Source of the DNA: Candidula unifasciata
Taxonomy: Eukaryota; Mollusca; Gastropoda; Stylommatophora; Geomitridae
NCBI GenBank assembly: GCA_905116865.2
Contig: CAJHNH020000846.1
Span: 542,369-606,368 of the forward strand
DNA: 64,000 nt
Direction: 5' to 3'
The position numbers were made by a program, and so were the translations under genes. Positions within the stretch are counted from its first letter, which is position 1, and every line of letters begins with the position of its first letter. The notes under the pieces were generated by a model that had not been told where the DNA came from, ran no database searches, and saw only the letters and a list, made by a program, of their open reading frames with translations. Of the stretch, positions 22,840 through 38,100 are shown one piece after another.

Positions 22840-24230
22840 GTTCACGAGTGCAGTTTCTATGGAAATCACTGGGATCGTCGCTATAGCTATGGAGGTCGTG
22901 CTCTGTGCGACACTCTTGGTAGGCAGGTTGCTGATCTGTGGAGAGAGACTGAGCCATGTGAGATAAAACCCAGTGCAATGAAGTCGATCCTCTCACCTTT
23001 TACACACCTGCAGCTGTGTTAGTCAGTGAACATGTCTACCAACATAGTGGTTGGTGGTTCAATCTAAAGATGTACTAAGATTACACTCTAAAAAGACAAA
23101 GGCAACTGGCCACCTACCCTGGTATGTGAATGCATGTCCTTATGTCTAAGCAATAAAGAAACTTGAAAAAAAAAAAACAATACCCAAGACAGAACAAATC
23201 AACTTAACCCCTTCGCCTGAAAAGCTGAAAAACATACACTTCCAATTGGGTCCAATACCCCATAAATGTCACTTTTCTGACTTGCATATAGTGGCCTGCT
23301 TAAGACTGCACATATAATGCTATTGGCCAAGTCCAAACCTGCACAAATGCCTAGGAGGTCAGGATACATAAACAAACAATAGGATGTAGGTTTTTCTATG
23401 AGCTAAATGCCTTTTTTTTTAAAGCCAAACTGACATAAGATTTTCTTAAACACCTCAGTGGTAGAGGTCAAGGGATGAGTCACCTAAATTTTTGGGGGGG
23501 GGGGGGGGGGCCTCAGAGGGATAAATTCTAATGCTTCACCTTGTTGGTGTTTACAGATTACTTCTTTAATAAATATATTTTTTTTATTCACGAAATCATG
23601 AACAGAACCGATCTTGGAGAAGAATAAATACAAGATCTTTTAATTCGTCCTTGTGTGCGTGTGTGCATGTGTGTTTTCCTCCTCATAGATTCCTCATCAT
23701 CTTTTACCTGTCATCTCTCAGTGAAGTATGGCCATTTACCCAACTTACATCACATCCTTTGCTGACTTCTTCTTTTGTCATCTCACCAATACCATGTTGT
23801 ATCCCAATATCATGGCTTTTTTTTTTTTTTAAACTATGTTTGTCATCTCACCAATACGAGGTTTTACCCTAGTGTTGTGATTTTATGACTTGTTCACACT
23901 TGAAATTCTGCAGCTAAATTTGTCTACGGGATGAGGTAGTCTCTCTTACACCAACCCTCCTTTGTGACGTCTTATGACATGCATGGTTTGTGACAGTGTT
24001 TCTATTCTTTGCTTCTCTTTTGAACCTCAAGAAGCTGCCCAACATTCCCTACTCGTAAATTCTGTGTGCATCTCCTCCTGGTTAACTCTGTTGCATTGTT
24101 TCCCTGAGTTTTTTTTTTTAATTTTGTTTGGTTTCCCATTTTATTTTAAGTGTGCTACAAATCTAATGTAGGGGGTAATGGAAAATAAGCACAAGCAAGA
24201 CTTTCAGCAAACTGCACTTCGTCTTAGCAT
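22840..24230. other. No gene seen
   Basis: Holds a poly(A) run near 23166-23177, a poly(G) run near 23497-23510 and a poly(T) run near 23820-23831. No supported exon or recognised repeat copy. Confidence 0.4.
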
Positions 24231-24234
24231 TCAT

Positions 24235-24450
24235 CCACAGTAAACTCCCGTAGACAGTTGTGGTTGTTTGTCCACTTCTGGACTTTGGTTTTGTTCCAGA
24301 ATTTGAGTTTTGCGTGAACATCCATTTTAGAGATATGGCGAATTTGTATGCAGACTGTTGGTTTCTCAGCACTCAGGCAAAAGCATTCTGACTCTGAAGA
24401 AAACAATCCTAATTAGTTTTTTATGCCACGCTTGCTGGGACTACGGCTTA
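24235..24450 (-). repeat. R1 repeat copy
   Basis: Near full-length inverted R1. It has ACAGTTGTGGTTGTTTGTCC, TTTTGTTCCAGAATTTGAGT, GCAGACTGTTGG, CTCAGGCAAAAGCATTCTGA and CCTAATTAGT. Confidence 0.75.
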
Positions 24451-25204
24451 GGTGTTGCAAACGCTTTTCGCCAGGTTCATCCCAGCTGCATGGGATTTGG
24501 AAGCAGAGCGTTTTGTGTTGGCAAACTAGTGAACGTCAATTTTGTCTAGAAAAAGAAAAACCATAACAGCCAAAAAATGCTGGGGTTGGTTCTGCAACGT
24601 CCTGTAAAGGATATGCAACTAACTTTCTATTTCTGTTGTAGTTGTTATTAGGATTGGAGAAAAAAAGAGGGAGCGGGAGGTGGGGGGGCAGAGCTGGAAA
24701 AAAAATATTTTTTTACCGTAACCCACAGAGGGAAGCAACTGTACACAAATCATACTATTGGCAAACTGTTCTACTAACTGACAAAACTACGAAAGATCAT
24801 AATCATGAGTATGAATAAAAACAACAACAATGATAAGAGGTGTACAAGATTATATTTAAAAACTTGTATATACATGTTAGCTGACTGGCTGATTGTGAAC
24901 CCTCTGGAAAATTTCATTTGAAACTCTCTAATCTGAAGCACAGTTTTTCATGTTTTATGAGCTACAGGCAGGGTTGTATCTACCAAACTAAGGTGAAACT
25001 AAGGAAAGTGCAACCTAAAGCAATTTACCGTACAACAGGACTTCAAAGAAAATGTGTTCTTGAAGTGTGCAAATTCTCAGTAGCAGTTAGTGAGGATTAT
25101 TATCATGGACCTCCAGAGGGATCCACAGATGCCTCCAACCTCCTCCTCAAAAGCTCTAGAAATTTAACACAAACAATGGCACCTGTTTCATGTTAATTTC
25201 TTGC

Positions 25205-25450
25205 AGCTCCAGGCTACATCTCCATGTCCCTCAGCGTGGAAAGCGAAATGGAGTCATGTCCACTGCTGTATTTCGTCCTCGTGGTAACTACTGTGCATAA
25301 TATTGACAAGAACACTTCTGTTCTGTACCAGACCAGCTAAAGCAACCGCAGTTTATGCAAGATAATCTGCACTCTCATTGCCTTGAATGCCTGCATGACC
25401 AGGCACACAGATAAAGATTAGGCTAGCAATCCGCCAAATGCTTATTGTTA
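25205..25450 (-). pseudogene. RNase H domain fragment of a retroelement
   Basis: The minus strand reads IFICVPGHAGIQGNESADYL followed by a stop and TAVALAGLVQNRSVL. PGHAGIxGNExAD is the diagnostic RNase H motif of non-LTR elements. It differs from the RNH family (no GGELIHDK segment), so it is a second RNase H-bearing family. It lies downstream of the MAEA stop codon. Confidence 0.75.
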
Positions 25451-26074
25451 CAATCCATTAACTGAGTTAAACAACACTGTCAGGGTGAGAATTGTAATCT
25501 AAGCATAGTTTGATTAACTATGATGAGGTCAGCAAGGCAGGCAGCCAGGGTGAGGACCGTGAACAGTCATGCAGCAGGTCCATCTGGTGTTTACTATCAT
25601 TTACATAAATCAAACACTTAGTTTAACCAGGTTTAACTAAACATAAAGCCAAGCACTAATAGTCTTAATGTTTAAGAAGCTAAGATGTTCAAGCGAAAGT
25701 GGAAGATAAGAACACAAATATGATGTCAACAAGTTGGTACAAGCAATTCATCTGGCAGGCTGTAGGCCCAATCCGGCCCGCAGAGGCCTTGCAAGTGGCT
25801 CACAGATCATTGGCATCATTATATCGTATTAATGATCTCTCGACACTAGAGTTCAGAACTATGGCCTGTGATGATCCTAATCTTCAACAGTTTGGCCTCT
25901 GACTAAACATAGTTGAATAAGCCTTGCCTTAAACAAACACACACAAGGACATTACCATTTTCTGATACTCTGTAAGAAAACTAAACCAAAAATGGCGGCA
26001 GGACAGTATTAGGCTCCATCACTGGCAAGAAAATTCTAAACATTTAAAACACAAATTAAGAGGAATGAAACTGT

Positions 26075-26173
26075 TCACATAACGAATACTTTCTCCAAAT
26101 CCGCAACATGAAAGACTTCTTGAGTCCGAGGACACACAACTTTACCATCAATATCAGCCATTGTCTCCAAAGC
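26075..26173 (-). CDS. MAEA: MAEA exon 9 (C-terminus)
   Basis: 32 codons plus stop, [20 protein letters not shown] to KVFVM. Acceptor TTATTTTACAG. No obvious AATAAA close downstream. Confidence 0.96.
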   Translation of the reverse strand, partial: ALETMADIDGKVVCPRTQEVFHVADLEKVFVM

Positions 26174-29100
26174 CTGTAAAATAAAATGTTCATATTTTGT
26201 ACTGCTCTGAAGATTAACAGTTCAGTAAGATAAATGTTTCCAATGTTCAGTGTAATACACTAACACAAGTCTACTATGAAAATGATAGATATAGTGAATT
26301 TGTACATTTTAGATACTGAAAACCCGCACCTGGAGAGAAGGTTGCAGCCGGGAGTGTCTGGGCTCTAGGCGCCACTCGAGACTCTGGGAAGGGGGTGGTG
26401 GGGGAAAGACAAGACGAGTAGTTAACCAAATGATAACAGGCACCACCAGGGAGGAGACTTTTTCCTGGCTGTAGTGAAGAAATGGAGCTAATATGGGCTT
26501 TTCCTGAATGCTGGGATGTCGAATCTATACAGGGGTGAACCCAGATTTGTAAATGATTATGTTATGTGCAAAGCCACTGTTGCCATGAAAAGCCAGATCT
26601 GCAGTGATGAAATTTGAAGTCAGTTTGGTAAACTGATAGTAGGAACCAAACACAGAAGAAAGAATAGGATGGCTAGCCATATTCGGGAAAATACAAGCAC
26701 TGGAAATGAGATCTTTTGGATAGATCCTTTAAAAATTATACAGAGATCACATCACAAATGACAAAGTTCGCTGCATCATCACTCAACACTCTGGCAACAA
26801 TAAACTTCTCTCTTTTAACAACAGTGAAAAGATGGAAATGCACTGGTACAGACATGTTACAAGATCAATCAATCTATCCAAAAGGATACTATATTACTTG
26901 AAAGATGGGAAGAGAAGAAGTTGATTGAGGAAGACCTGGATACAGAATCTGGCTGAATGGACATGCCTCAGACATGCAAACATCAGGTTCATTGCATCTG
27001 ACTGACAAAGATGGAGGGAACTGATCATACAGTCAATATAGACTGATGATCCAATGAACATAGTAATTTTGGACTAAGATGAAGATGAACAGCATTCTAA
27101 ACAAATCAAAAAGTATTAATAAAGGGTGGCGGCTGATCAAGTTATCTATAATATAAAACACAAACCCCTTCTGTATTTTGTGTGTTTGTTTTATATGAGC
27201 TGTTTACTACTTCAAAACCGTGACCAATACACGGGTTAAATTTTCAACTGCCATTTTGGCTACAATGTTGAATTGAACAGTCAAATTGGCGGCCATGTTA
27301 CTGTGCATTTCTTTTATTTATTGTGACAATCAGCAAAAGTAAACGTTTGGCGCAGTTATATCCCTTCAAATATTTTTCATCTTCTATCGTCCTCATATTA
27401 TTTAAATTTAAAAAAAAAATGTGTTTCATTTTTATCTTCCTAGAAACACAGACTGTAAGATAGAGGCCTTAGAGGTTGTTGTTGCTTTATCAGTCAGGTC
27501 TGGGGAAAACTGCTAACATGCTGAATTTTAGCCCTGAGTCACTGCCCCATCACTCCAAAGGGATGCTAAAGTGGTGGTAGTGCTATGGGAAGAACTGGTC
27601 TAGGACGATCCTACCTCTCCACCTTGGGCTGTGACTTAGGGGCCAGCTCCCAAACCCTGTACAAATTCAGAGAATCCCAGACATGCCCTGAAATAGGACA
27701 CTGACACAATAAGGCATCCAAGAAAAACTTAAAGACAGAAAGTTTATGTTGTGCTTGATCCTCCATGGAGTTTCTACTACATTTACGACAGCGGTGAAGA
27801 CCAAGATGAGAACAGAACTTTCTTTCACTATCCCGGGTGAAGCCATGCATTTATATCTAGTGAAAGCATTTTTTTTGTTTAAAACATTAATTAACAGAGG
27901 ACAACTTATCAAGTTCTGAAAGTTTAGAACATGAGCTTAACGAATAAGGCTGACCAAGTAATGAATTGCAAAAACAAAAATCTAAAAAAGATGGATGCAG
28001 TAGATCTGTGAACACGGGACACAAATTAATATGAGGATGGTGAAGGTTAATTTAGACATATTAGTAGATGTCTTGTATTTAATATATACACATCAATGTT
28101 GCAAAAACATTTTAAAAATTATCATAGTAATCAATCATTTATCATAGCAGGAAGTTACTACTAAAGATAAAACCGGTATTTAATGCAGAGTATTTTCTTC
28201 CGGAGCAATTTTCATTGCTGTGCTTAAATGCTTAAAAGAGAAGCAGCTGGCCAGAAAGTTAAGAATGTCAGGTTCTCAGGTGTGGGATCTGGGTTCAAAT
28301 CCTCATTAAGGTTGAGGGTATTTTTTTTCTGTCGGGGTCAAAAATAAAATCCTAACCTGCACAGTATGTGGTGACAGCACTAGCCATGTAGCCTTAAATA
28401 CTAGGCTCAAAGACACCCCCCCCCCCCCCCACTGCATGCACCACAAAAGTGGTTAATAGAGGCAGTTTTGGGGTTAAATGACAAGCAGAAATGAACACAG
28501 TTTTCTAGACACAGATCATGGCCTAATGTGTTTGTTTGTGTTGCTTTTCTTATAACACAAGCACACTCTTCTTCTTTTCTCTACTCCTGGAAAGCCTCGC
28601 GGCGTCAGGGTAGGAAGAGATCCCTGGAACGGGCCTTAGCTGGGGTCTCATATGAGTGTCCCACAAAGCATTTACTCTAAAGCTCTAGCAAACACTCCTA
28701 AAGATTTCACCACCAAACAAAAACTGCACTTATAATTAAATAACAGTGAAAAACAAACCTACAGACTACAACCATAAGGTTAAAAACGGCTTGACTATTT
28801 GACAACAGGAAGATATAGATTTTCAGTCCAGGATATTCTGGTTCTAGGGGTAATGAGCAGGCTGAGAGATGCTGTTGCTGCTCCTCTGGGTGGTGAGCTT
28901 CTTTATGATAAAGCTGACAAAATGAAGGCTCCCTGTGATTAAATGGACACTGCAACAGAATCGACAGAGAATTCATACACAGAAAGACTAATTCAACTTG
29001 AATGGGATGGGGAGGGGGTAGAGGTTCTGGCCCAAATTATTAACATGTCAGCTCTTCGTTGGCTACTGAAAGAGGAGGAGCATTTGTGGAAAATGTCCCG

Positions 29101-32100
29101 AGTACAGTGATGTCAACAGGAGAGAAAAAGGTGGATTTTTAAACTGGCTACAACTCATATTATTAAGATATCAGCTCTTCGTTGGCTACTGAAGAAGGAG
29201 AGGGAGCCTGTGTGGGAATGTCCTGAGTTCAGTGATGTCAATTGTTCATTCATTCATACATTTACCAGAGAGACACCTGATAGTCAATATCACATTACCA
29301 CAGGCTCAGAATGATTCCACCCTTCCAAACAACTGAAGATCTTACCTTCAAACCATAAATCCGACCGTTCGGCAACATCATTGGGGGGTTGTGCTCATTG
29401 AGAGCGTAGCCTGTGATACTACAGACCAACTTTGAATTAGCACAGTGAGCAAACGGCAAGGGTTGAGCCAGTTCATTCATGTGCGTGCTACACACGGGAC
29501 AGTCTGGATTACGGACATTTGTGTCATCCTTGTAACAGTGACTAGGGCAAAGGTTAAGGAATTATGCAGAAAAAAAGGGAAATTACACAGTATATATGTC
29601 TAGAATTTATATCTGAAAATGTTAAATAAATTTTTTCTTTTACTTGCCGCTCACTAGCGGTAAACTCTGATGGAAATTTCTAGTTGTTTGTCTACTTCTA
29701 TTTAAAGATCTGGCTTATCTGTATGCAGACTGCTGGTTCCTTACCTCTCAGGCAGATGCACTCCGACTTCAAAGGAAACAGCCCTAATTAGTTGCCTGTT
29801 ACAACAAGCTTGCTGGTCTATTCTTTTTTCCTCCACCATAGCCTGGAACCCACATAGGGGGCCTTAGAATACAGAAAGTAATAACACTTCCACCCCCACA
29901 TGAAAATAGGGCCAAATTTATGAATCTTCACCTTTTCATTTTTCGTAGGGAGGGGACACAGCAATTATGCTTCTGCTTAATGTGAATTGTCTCTGGTCAC
30001 AAATTAAAAAACATCAACAAAACTACATTCTTCAATAAAAGATACAGAGTTTTTAGAGCTGAGAGGCCAGCTTGTAATGTGGCTGTGAACACGGAGGTGC
30101 TGTTCAACTGATGGAGCTTGAAATTTTCTTGACGGAACTGAAGAATTAATTTATTCCAGCTTTCAGCAGACAACAGTTCCTGGAAATTACAGAAAATACA
30201 GCCTGAACTTTTAACATAATAACTACAGGTATACAGATTGTGAAAGATGAGTATAAACATCAGTGAAATCATGGACAGATAATATATGCTATCATCTATA
30301 TGTTACTGGAGCTTTTAAGGAAAGGAGATCAGTAAACTCTGCAACCAATCAGATGTGTTGTCTCTGTGTGGCTTTCTGACATTCATTGTTTTGTAGGGAT
30401 GGGGGGGGGGGGGGGGGGGGGGGGTGACAATCACTGCTCCTTAACAAGCATGTCTAAGTCGACTAATCAAGGATTTGTTAAAATCAGATGTGTTGGGCCA
30501 AAAGATGCAAATATCACAGCCCAGCTGTAAACAACAACACAATTTGAATCTTCCCTTTTAAGGACAAACACAGAAGAAGATGTGTCACGAGAGGCAACAG
30601 TGGAAAGTTAGCATAAAACTGATTATGCCATCACACATACAACTGTATCCTCATAGAATCACTCTAGACTACCACAACCCCTGAAATGTCTTCTCAGATT
30701 CATTAAATACTGGAATATTTGTATTATCTTTACATATAATGACCTGTAAAACTTTCTCCTCTGTAGAACTATCGTAAATAGGACTCCCCATGTGGATTCC
30801 GGGGCCCTACTGTGAGGGGAAAAAACCCAGACCCACTGCCTCCCCAACAAGCATGTCCTAAGAGGCGACTAACTGGAGGCTGCCTTCAAAGTTGGAGTGC
30901 ATTTGCGTGAGAGGCAAGGAACCAACAATCTACATTCAAATAAGTCAGATCTGTAAAATGGATGTGCAAGCAACACTCAGGTTCTGGAACAAGATTACAG
31001 TCCAGAGGTGGATAAGCAACCAGCACTTTCTACCAGAGTTTCAGCCAGTGAACGTAAAGAAGAAAAGACAATAAACAAGATTACAGTCCAGAGGTGGATA
31101 AACAACCAGCACTTTCTACCAGAGTTTCAGCCAGTGAACGTAAAGAAGAAAAGACAATAAACAAGATTACAGTCCAGAGGTGGATAAACAACCAGCACTT
31201 TCTACCAGAGTTACAGCCAGTGAACGTCAAGAAGAAAAGACAATAAACAAGATTACAGTCCAGAGGTGGATAAGCAACCAGCACTTTCTACCAGAGTTTC
31301 AGCCAGTGAACGTCAAGAAGAAAAAGACAATAAACAAGACTACGCACCACACAGAAAATTTTAGCTGCAAAATCCAAACAATCATGAACTAAAACAAGGA
31401 AGACAAAAACAATAGATTGCACAAATTAATTTTTTGCCAGGCATATTTCGCTGTATCTCGTCAGGTGCAAATTTTTTTTAATGAAGGGAGTAAATGAATT
31501 CTTCGAACTGTAACAAAATCGACCACATTCGAAAACTGTCTGTTTCGTCAGGGTAAATACAAGGTGAAGGGCATATCTCTGAGCTCAAGCCAGGATCTGT
31601 TTCTAGGCTGACCGCGAAGGGACACAATTAGGTCTAGACCAATTTGAGCTCTGGTCCTGGGGTACCATCATATGTTCCTCCTCTTCAGGCCGTGCCTTGT
31701 GCTTTCTCATGAAGCATAGCACCTCAACTAAACCATAAGCCTTTTGTAACTATTTCACAATTTCAAAGCAGTGTTTTCCCCATTGTGAATTTGAACAAAG
31801 AAGATACAAACAGTAGATTGCACAAATTCATTTATTGCCTGGCATATTTTACAGCAAAGAACCAATAGTCTGCACACAAATAAGCCAGATCTGTAAAACC
31901 ATTGTACATGCAAAATTTAAGTCCTGAAATAAGACCAAAGCCAGCAAATGCAGAAGAAGATGACTACAATATGAGAGACCTTCAACTTGCTAAACAGGCA
32001 CATTGGTCCCTGTGACCCTTTTCAGAAAAGACAAAGCATCCAAACAACTACTACAGAAGCAGGAAAGTAAGTTTCTTACTTTTGTAATGACACACTACTA

Positions 32101-35100
32101 ACATCATTGCTAACACTATTGCTAACACCATTGCTAAAACAATTACTAACACCATTACTAACACCACTGATAACACCATTACTAACACCATTACTAACAC
32201 CACTGATAACACCATTGCAAACACCACTGCTAATACTACTGTGCTGAAACTTGCAGGTGATTAATAATCAAACATAAGAAACTTACAGAATATGGGTTGT
32301 CAGGATTGTTGCTGTTAAATGCTAACATTCCCATCAGTCTCTGGATGTCTCCTATTTGTGATGGTTCCACCGAGGAGAAATGCTTACGGGCGAATCTGTC
32401 AAGATAAAACAATGTTCACACATTTTAGTAAATCCAGGCAGACAATTTAGGAGTATTTCAGTGATTTTCATAGTTGTTATAGTGCAGAGCAAAGCTGTGA
32501 GGACAAAACAAATGTTCATGTATTTGAGTAAATCTAAGCAGACATTCTGGGGTCATTTCAGTGAATCTGAAAGGGATTTTCTTAGTTGTTATAGTGCAGA
32601 GCCAAGCTGTGAGGATAATACAAATGTTCACATATTTCAGTGAATCTGAGAAAAAGATTTCCATAGCTGTTATAGAGTAGAGCTTTTATGTGAACACAAA
32701 CTTCACATGTAGCGTGGTGTAGTAGTTAGATCCTGTGTGGAGATCGGAAGGTTCGGGTCCTCATGAAGCTAGACTTTTTTTTTAAAGAAATTAGCTTGGC
32801 TTCCAGGTTGACCCAGCCTTGAGTGGATACCAGGTGCAGTCCTGGGAAGTCAAGGCGGCCGGCATGATGCTGACCACATCACCCACCAAGTGCCGATTGG
32901 TCTATAAAATTTAGGTCTAGCCCTAGATAATCAATACACCTAAAGGTGTGGAAGAGGGTCTTTTCCTTTAACTTATTTTAGTGAATCTAAGAAGAGATTT
33001 CTGTAACTACGAAAGTCTAGTGACTGGCAGACATATTTACCAGCCTGGCAATTACAGGCTCTAACTACTGATTTAAGAATGGGCATCATAGTGCACGCAC
33101 ACACACACATACATGCTCCGTCTCCCACAGCAAATGTCTTAAAGTTTAGATAGATGCCAACAGTTCCCATAGCACCCTTATCATACACACGTCTTTCTCT
33201 TCCTCTTGTACATCCCTCCTTGCTGCATCCACTCTTAATTTCTCGTTCACATATTCTTACACCTGTAGTTCCATCTACCCTTGTGTCTGTATGATCTGAT
33301 CTCTATCAGAGGATAAAACAGATCTTCATGTATTTCAGTGAATCTGAGAAAAACAAATATCAATTTGGACTCTAGGTTGGGACAACATAAAACTGATATA
33401 AGGAAATGTTTTGGGAAGTAAAGGCAGGCAGTGTAAAAATGATCACATTGTCTATCAAGTGTTAATTGGTGTTTGTCAAGAATCCTTGCAAAGTTAAGCT
33501 GCAAAAATATGCACAGAAGTAAATACATTAAAAGAACACCCGAAAGATTAAACACTCAAACAGATTTTCATGACCTTTTTACACTCAAATGTGTATGAAG
33601 CCATAAAATACTTATGGAAAATTCCTATACTAAACACATTCTGATAGGTGCAAGCTCTTTCTGGGTTCAGATAATTCTTCCCCATGTAGGTTTTAGGGCT
33701 CCCTGGGGGGGGGGGGGGGGGGGGGGGCAACAAAAGGAACAGACCCACTGACCTTTTAACAAGCATCTTGTAAAATCCTTCTAATTACGGGCACCTCCTT
33801 TGTAGTTGGTGTGCATCTGACTCAGCACCTCCTTTGTAGTTGGTGTGCATCTGACTCAGCACCTCCTTTGTAGTTGGTGTGCATCTGACTCAGCACCTCC
33901 TTTGTAGTTGGTGTGCATCTGACTCAGAGGCGAAGAATCAGAAGTCTACATAAGCCAGATCTTATTCCAGAAGGAATAAACGAACGGACTGGTTTGTGGG
34001 CAGGACCACAAGAGATACAGGACAAGCAATGGGTGGGGCTTAAGGAGATGACACTGAGTCGACAACTTTCACAAGACTACCAGAACTTCAGATCAAAAGA
34101 GGTACTACCAGACATGAACACTATACAGGCAGTCAAAGAAGAATAGTAAACCAACACAGAACTGGTGTTATCAGTTGCCACATGCTGAGGAACATACTGA
34201 AGATGGGATCTGCTCGCTTATGGACTTGTCTGATATGTAATAAGGATAATCTGTCAATTAAATAACTAACTAAGCCAGATCTGTAAAACTGGTGTGCACG
34301 CAACACTCAGGTTTTGCAACAAGACTAAAGTCCAGAAGTTAACGAACAACCAGAACTTTCCACCTGAGCTTACAGCTGGTGAATGTGAAGAAGAAGACAA
34401 AAACGCTGAACATCAATGTATCGACCATTATATTCTAGAAGATTCCTAAATAACCATTTCTCATATTATAAGAAATGCCTAAAAGACTTTCCTGAGTATG
34501 ATGTTTCTTATTTTTTTTTTTTAAACCAATTATCTGCCTGTACATGTATATGCAAAATAAAGAAACAAGAGTATCTTACTTGACAGCATCAATGCGTCGG
34601 TTTTCTCGAATCAATTCCACAAATTCTTGCTTTCTAATATTAAACTCTAGGGTGCTCTAGAAAGAAGAGACAAATAAACACAGTCTTCATGAAAAGGTTG
34701 TATTTCATTAACAACAACAAAAACACACAAAAATCAAATACAGAGATTGTGAAGAGTCTGAAAAAGAGTGTGCAATAAGGATGAGTGACAAGAGTGTTGA
34801 AGATCCATTACAGCCTAACATTACTGTGGAGAGGGTATCTCATTGATTGAATGTCATCATTAGAAACAATCAGGACAAAGTATTCATCAGCTGCTGCCCA
34901 CTTTAATGTTTATTTCATGAACAATTTTAGTAGACTCCATCACACGAGCAAATTACTTTTTATTTTCTACTTCTTTGCTGTTGATATCCACTAAGCTGTT
35001 TTTCTTCTTTCGTTCGCTTGAAATGATTAACTGCATCTGCTTTGTTGTCTCTAGTATGAAATTCACTGTCCTTTTTTTTTTTTTTTTTATTCATTCAGCG

Positions 35101-38100
35101 GTCTGGAAGGTTTGGCTTCCACCAACATTTCTCTTGGCCAAAAGTTTTGCCTTGTTATGCTGTATCTGGGACAGTCTTAGCGGATGCAATCTGTTGTCTC
35201 AGGTGTCAATCCACATGCGCACACGGCTGATTTGCCAATCTTAAATTTTGTGCACATGCGGCTGCAAAGCCAATTAGTCTACTTAGTGTATAACTATAAT
35301 TTCTCAATACAAAAAACTGCCATGTTCTGATCGTCTGAAGGGAATTTGAGACAAAATGAGTAATTTATTTTCAGTGCTAACAAAGAAACGAAAAATCAAA
35401 AAGAAAATAACACAGAAACAAAACATTTATGAGGAATTCTAAATGTAACAAACAGAGCTTTAATAACAAACAGAGATGTAATAACAAACAGAAATGTAAT
35501 CAAAAATAATTATATCAAGAATTATGTAGGGCCAGAACAAGTGTTCGACTATACACACATTAAAGGAAAAAGGAAATGGTTTGGTCATGAAACATGTTTT
35601 ACCACAAGGCTGTCGAGTCTGCCTGGTAAACCTTCAAATGCAGCATAGCCTTCCCTAAGTCATCGCACCACATTAAAAGAATTCATAAAAATTACAAAAT
35701 ATTTGTTTACTTCAAACCCCCCCCCTCCCCCCACACACAGTCCAATGTAAATGTTTTATGTGATTAAACAGGGTATCTAGACTTTGTTCCTGTATAACTG
35801 GCATCCAGAAAGTTACTCTTTGAGCTGCTGGGTGTTAAACTTTCAAAAAGTAAAACTTTAAAAAAAAAAAAGATATATTAAAAACGGCCGGGAAATGTCG
35901 TTTGCTTGGCACAAAGTAGAATGCCACTATTTAGACTCTGGATTCACTGTAACCAAGGACAATGCATTTCAAATTCTTTATAAGACGTCCAATGGTGCAG
36001 TCCTGAGATTTCTTGAAGCTGCCATGATTGGTTACCTGCTCTTGAACTTTGTAAACAGAAAGACATGGTTCTGTCATTACAGTTAGCCTGGTAAAACGAT
36101 GCAGTCGCTTTTGAGTGTGGTTGAATTTGTACTTCAGTTATAAAGGATTCGTTCATATGCTTCTTTTGTTTAACCTTTACTGTAGTATGCAGCTGACAAG
36201 ATACAGTGAAATATGCCAGGCAATAAATTGTGCAATTTATTGTTTGTGTCTTCTTTGTTCAAATTTGCAACAGGAAAACATAACTTTAAAAAAAAGTTTG
36301 CATTACATGCTGATGAAGTCTTTCTACCCGCTACATTCATTTGTTGTTTATGACTGGGATAATCTGAAGCAGACTAGTTCTACTTCTTGTGTGGTCTGAT
36401 ATCTTTTCGCGGTAATAAAAAGACAAAACGGGAAGTGATCAAACCTTCATTTTGCGCAGCTTGGACCGGTTGTCTGTGCACCAGCTGATGCACGGCTTGG
36501 TGTCAGATTTGGCGAGTGCATCCTCTATTTCTTTGGAGGTCATAAACAGGTCTATGTTGGTCAAATCCTGGCAATGATAAGACATTCCTACACATTTGTA
36601 ATCATTTGATAAATTTACATGTCTGTAATCATATGTCATAATCACACATCTATAACCACACACCTGTAACTACATTCCTGTAATTACATGTCTGTAATCA
36701 CATGTCTTCTATAACCACATATCTGTAACCACGCATCTGTAATCACACAGCTGCTGTAATCACATGTCTGTAACCACACATCAACATGTACTGTAAGCAG
36801 AGATGTACACAATCCTACAGTAGATACTGCTAGGGTGTGGAACATTAGGCAAAATACTTGTTTTGGGAAAATCATGTTTTAAAATTGAGAAGCAAATGAA
36901 AAACTGTTAACTGCTTGAAAAGTAATAAAGTAATACTACACTGTAACCTATCTGGTATAGGAATTCACACATGTGTCTCTGGAGTGACAAATAACAGTCC
37001 TATCTGGTATAGGAATTCACACATGTGTCTGTGGAGTGACAAATAACAGTCCTATCTGGTATAGGAATTCACACATGTGTCTGTGGAGTGACAAATAACA
37101 GTCCTGAAAATGCATTTAGCTGAAAATCATCAAAACTACACATGGGCGACTTGGGTGTGATGCCAACGATATGAGTTAGAGTGACCAGTCCCCTTACTCA
37201 CCACATTTCCTTCATAAACTTTTCCCTGAATAATCTTTGATGTTTTAACTGGGTATAAAAGAGTGCTGGGAAATGAACAAGCAGATATACTGGTTGGTTC
37301 TATACCAACAGGTGGTGAGTTTCTGCACAACAAGCTTGATGTGATCAAGGCCCTTTAGGAGCAAGTGAACAATATGGAGGCAGGAATAGATCTTTATGGT
37401 CTGGAGAGAATGGTACAGCTGGGAGTGACCACGGTATCTGGTCAAAACTCTATACTCAGAGGAGAGAATGGTACAGCTGGGAGTGACCAAGGGATCGGGT
37501 CAAAACTCTATACTCAGAGGAGAGAATGGTACAGCTGGGAGTGACCAAGGGATGTGGTCAACACACTACACTCAGAGGAGAGACTGGTACAGCTGGGAGT
37601 GACCAAGGGAATGTCAAGAGTGCTGTGGTGTAAGTTTTTAGCTCAATACTCAACTACTTCTGGTAAATTGTGAACAATGTTTAGTGCCTTTTTGAATGAG
37701 GCTGGGTAGAACCTAGAGCCATAATAGGTGCAACAACTAGATGAAAGATAATAAATAGTCTTGAGGAGTCAACCTGAAACACTCTCTTGCCAGCCAGTTA
37801 TACTGGACCAACTAGCAAGCAATGCACCAACCCAAGTAAGAAGAAGCATGGACAGAGCAGATATCATCAACACTGTAGGGACTGGGCTAATGGAGAATGG
37901 CAAATCTCTGACATAAACATGACTGCATGACCTGGAATTAAGGCAAATCATGTTGCTTTTGAGGCCAAGATTGGAGACATAAGCAGCTTCTCACAGGAAT
38001 AATCAGTGGAGATACCTTGGAGTGGCTGCTGTGATGGAGGACTGAGCATGCATGTAATGTGCCATGATTTCAATTGTGATAACATAAAAAACATGAACCA

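Noticed and set aside
27611..27912. Overlapping minus-strand frames with Cys/His
   Set aside because: Inside MAEA intron 8 with no acceptor/donor pair and no family match; probably repeat-derived.
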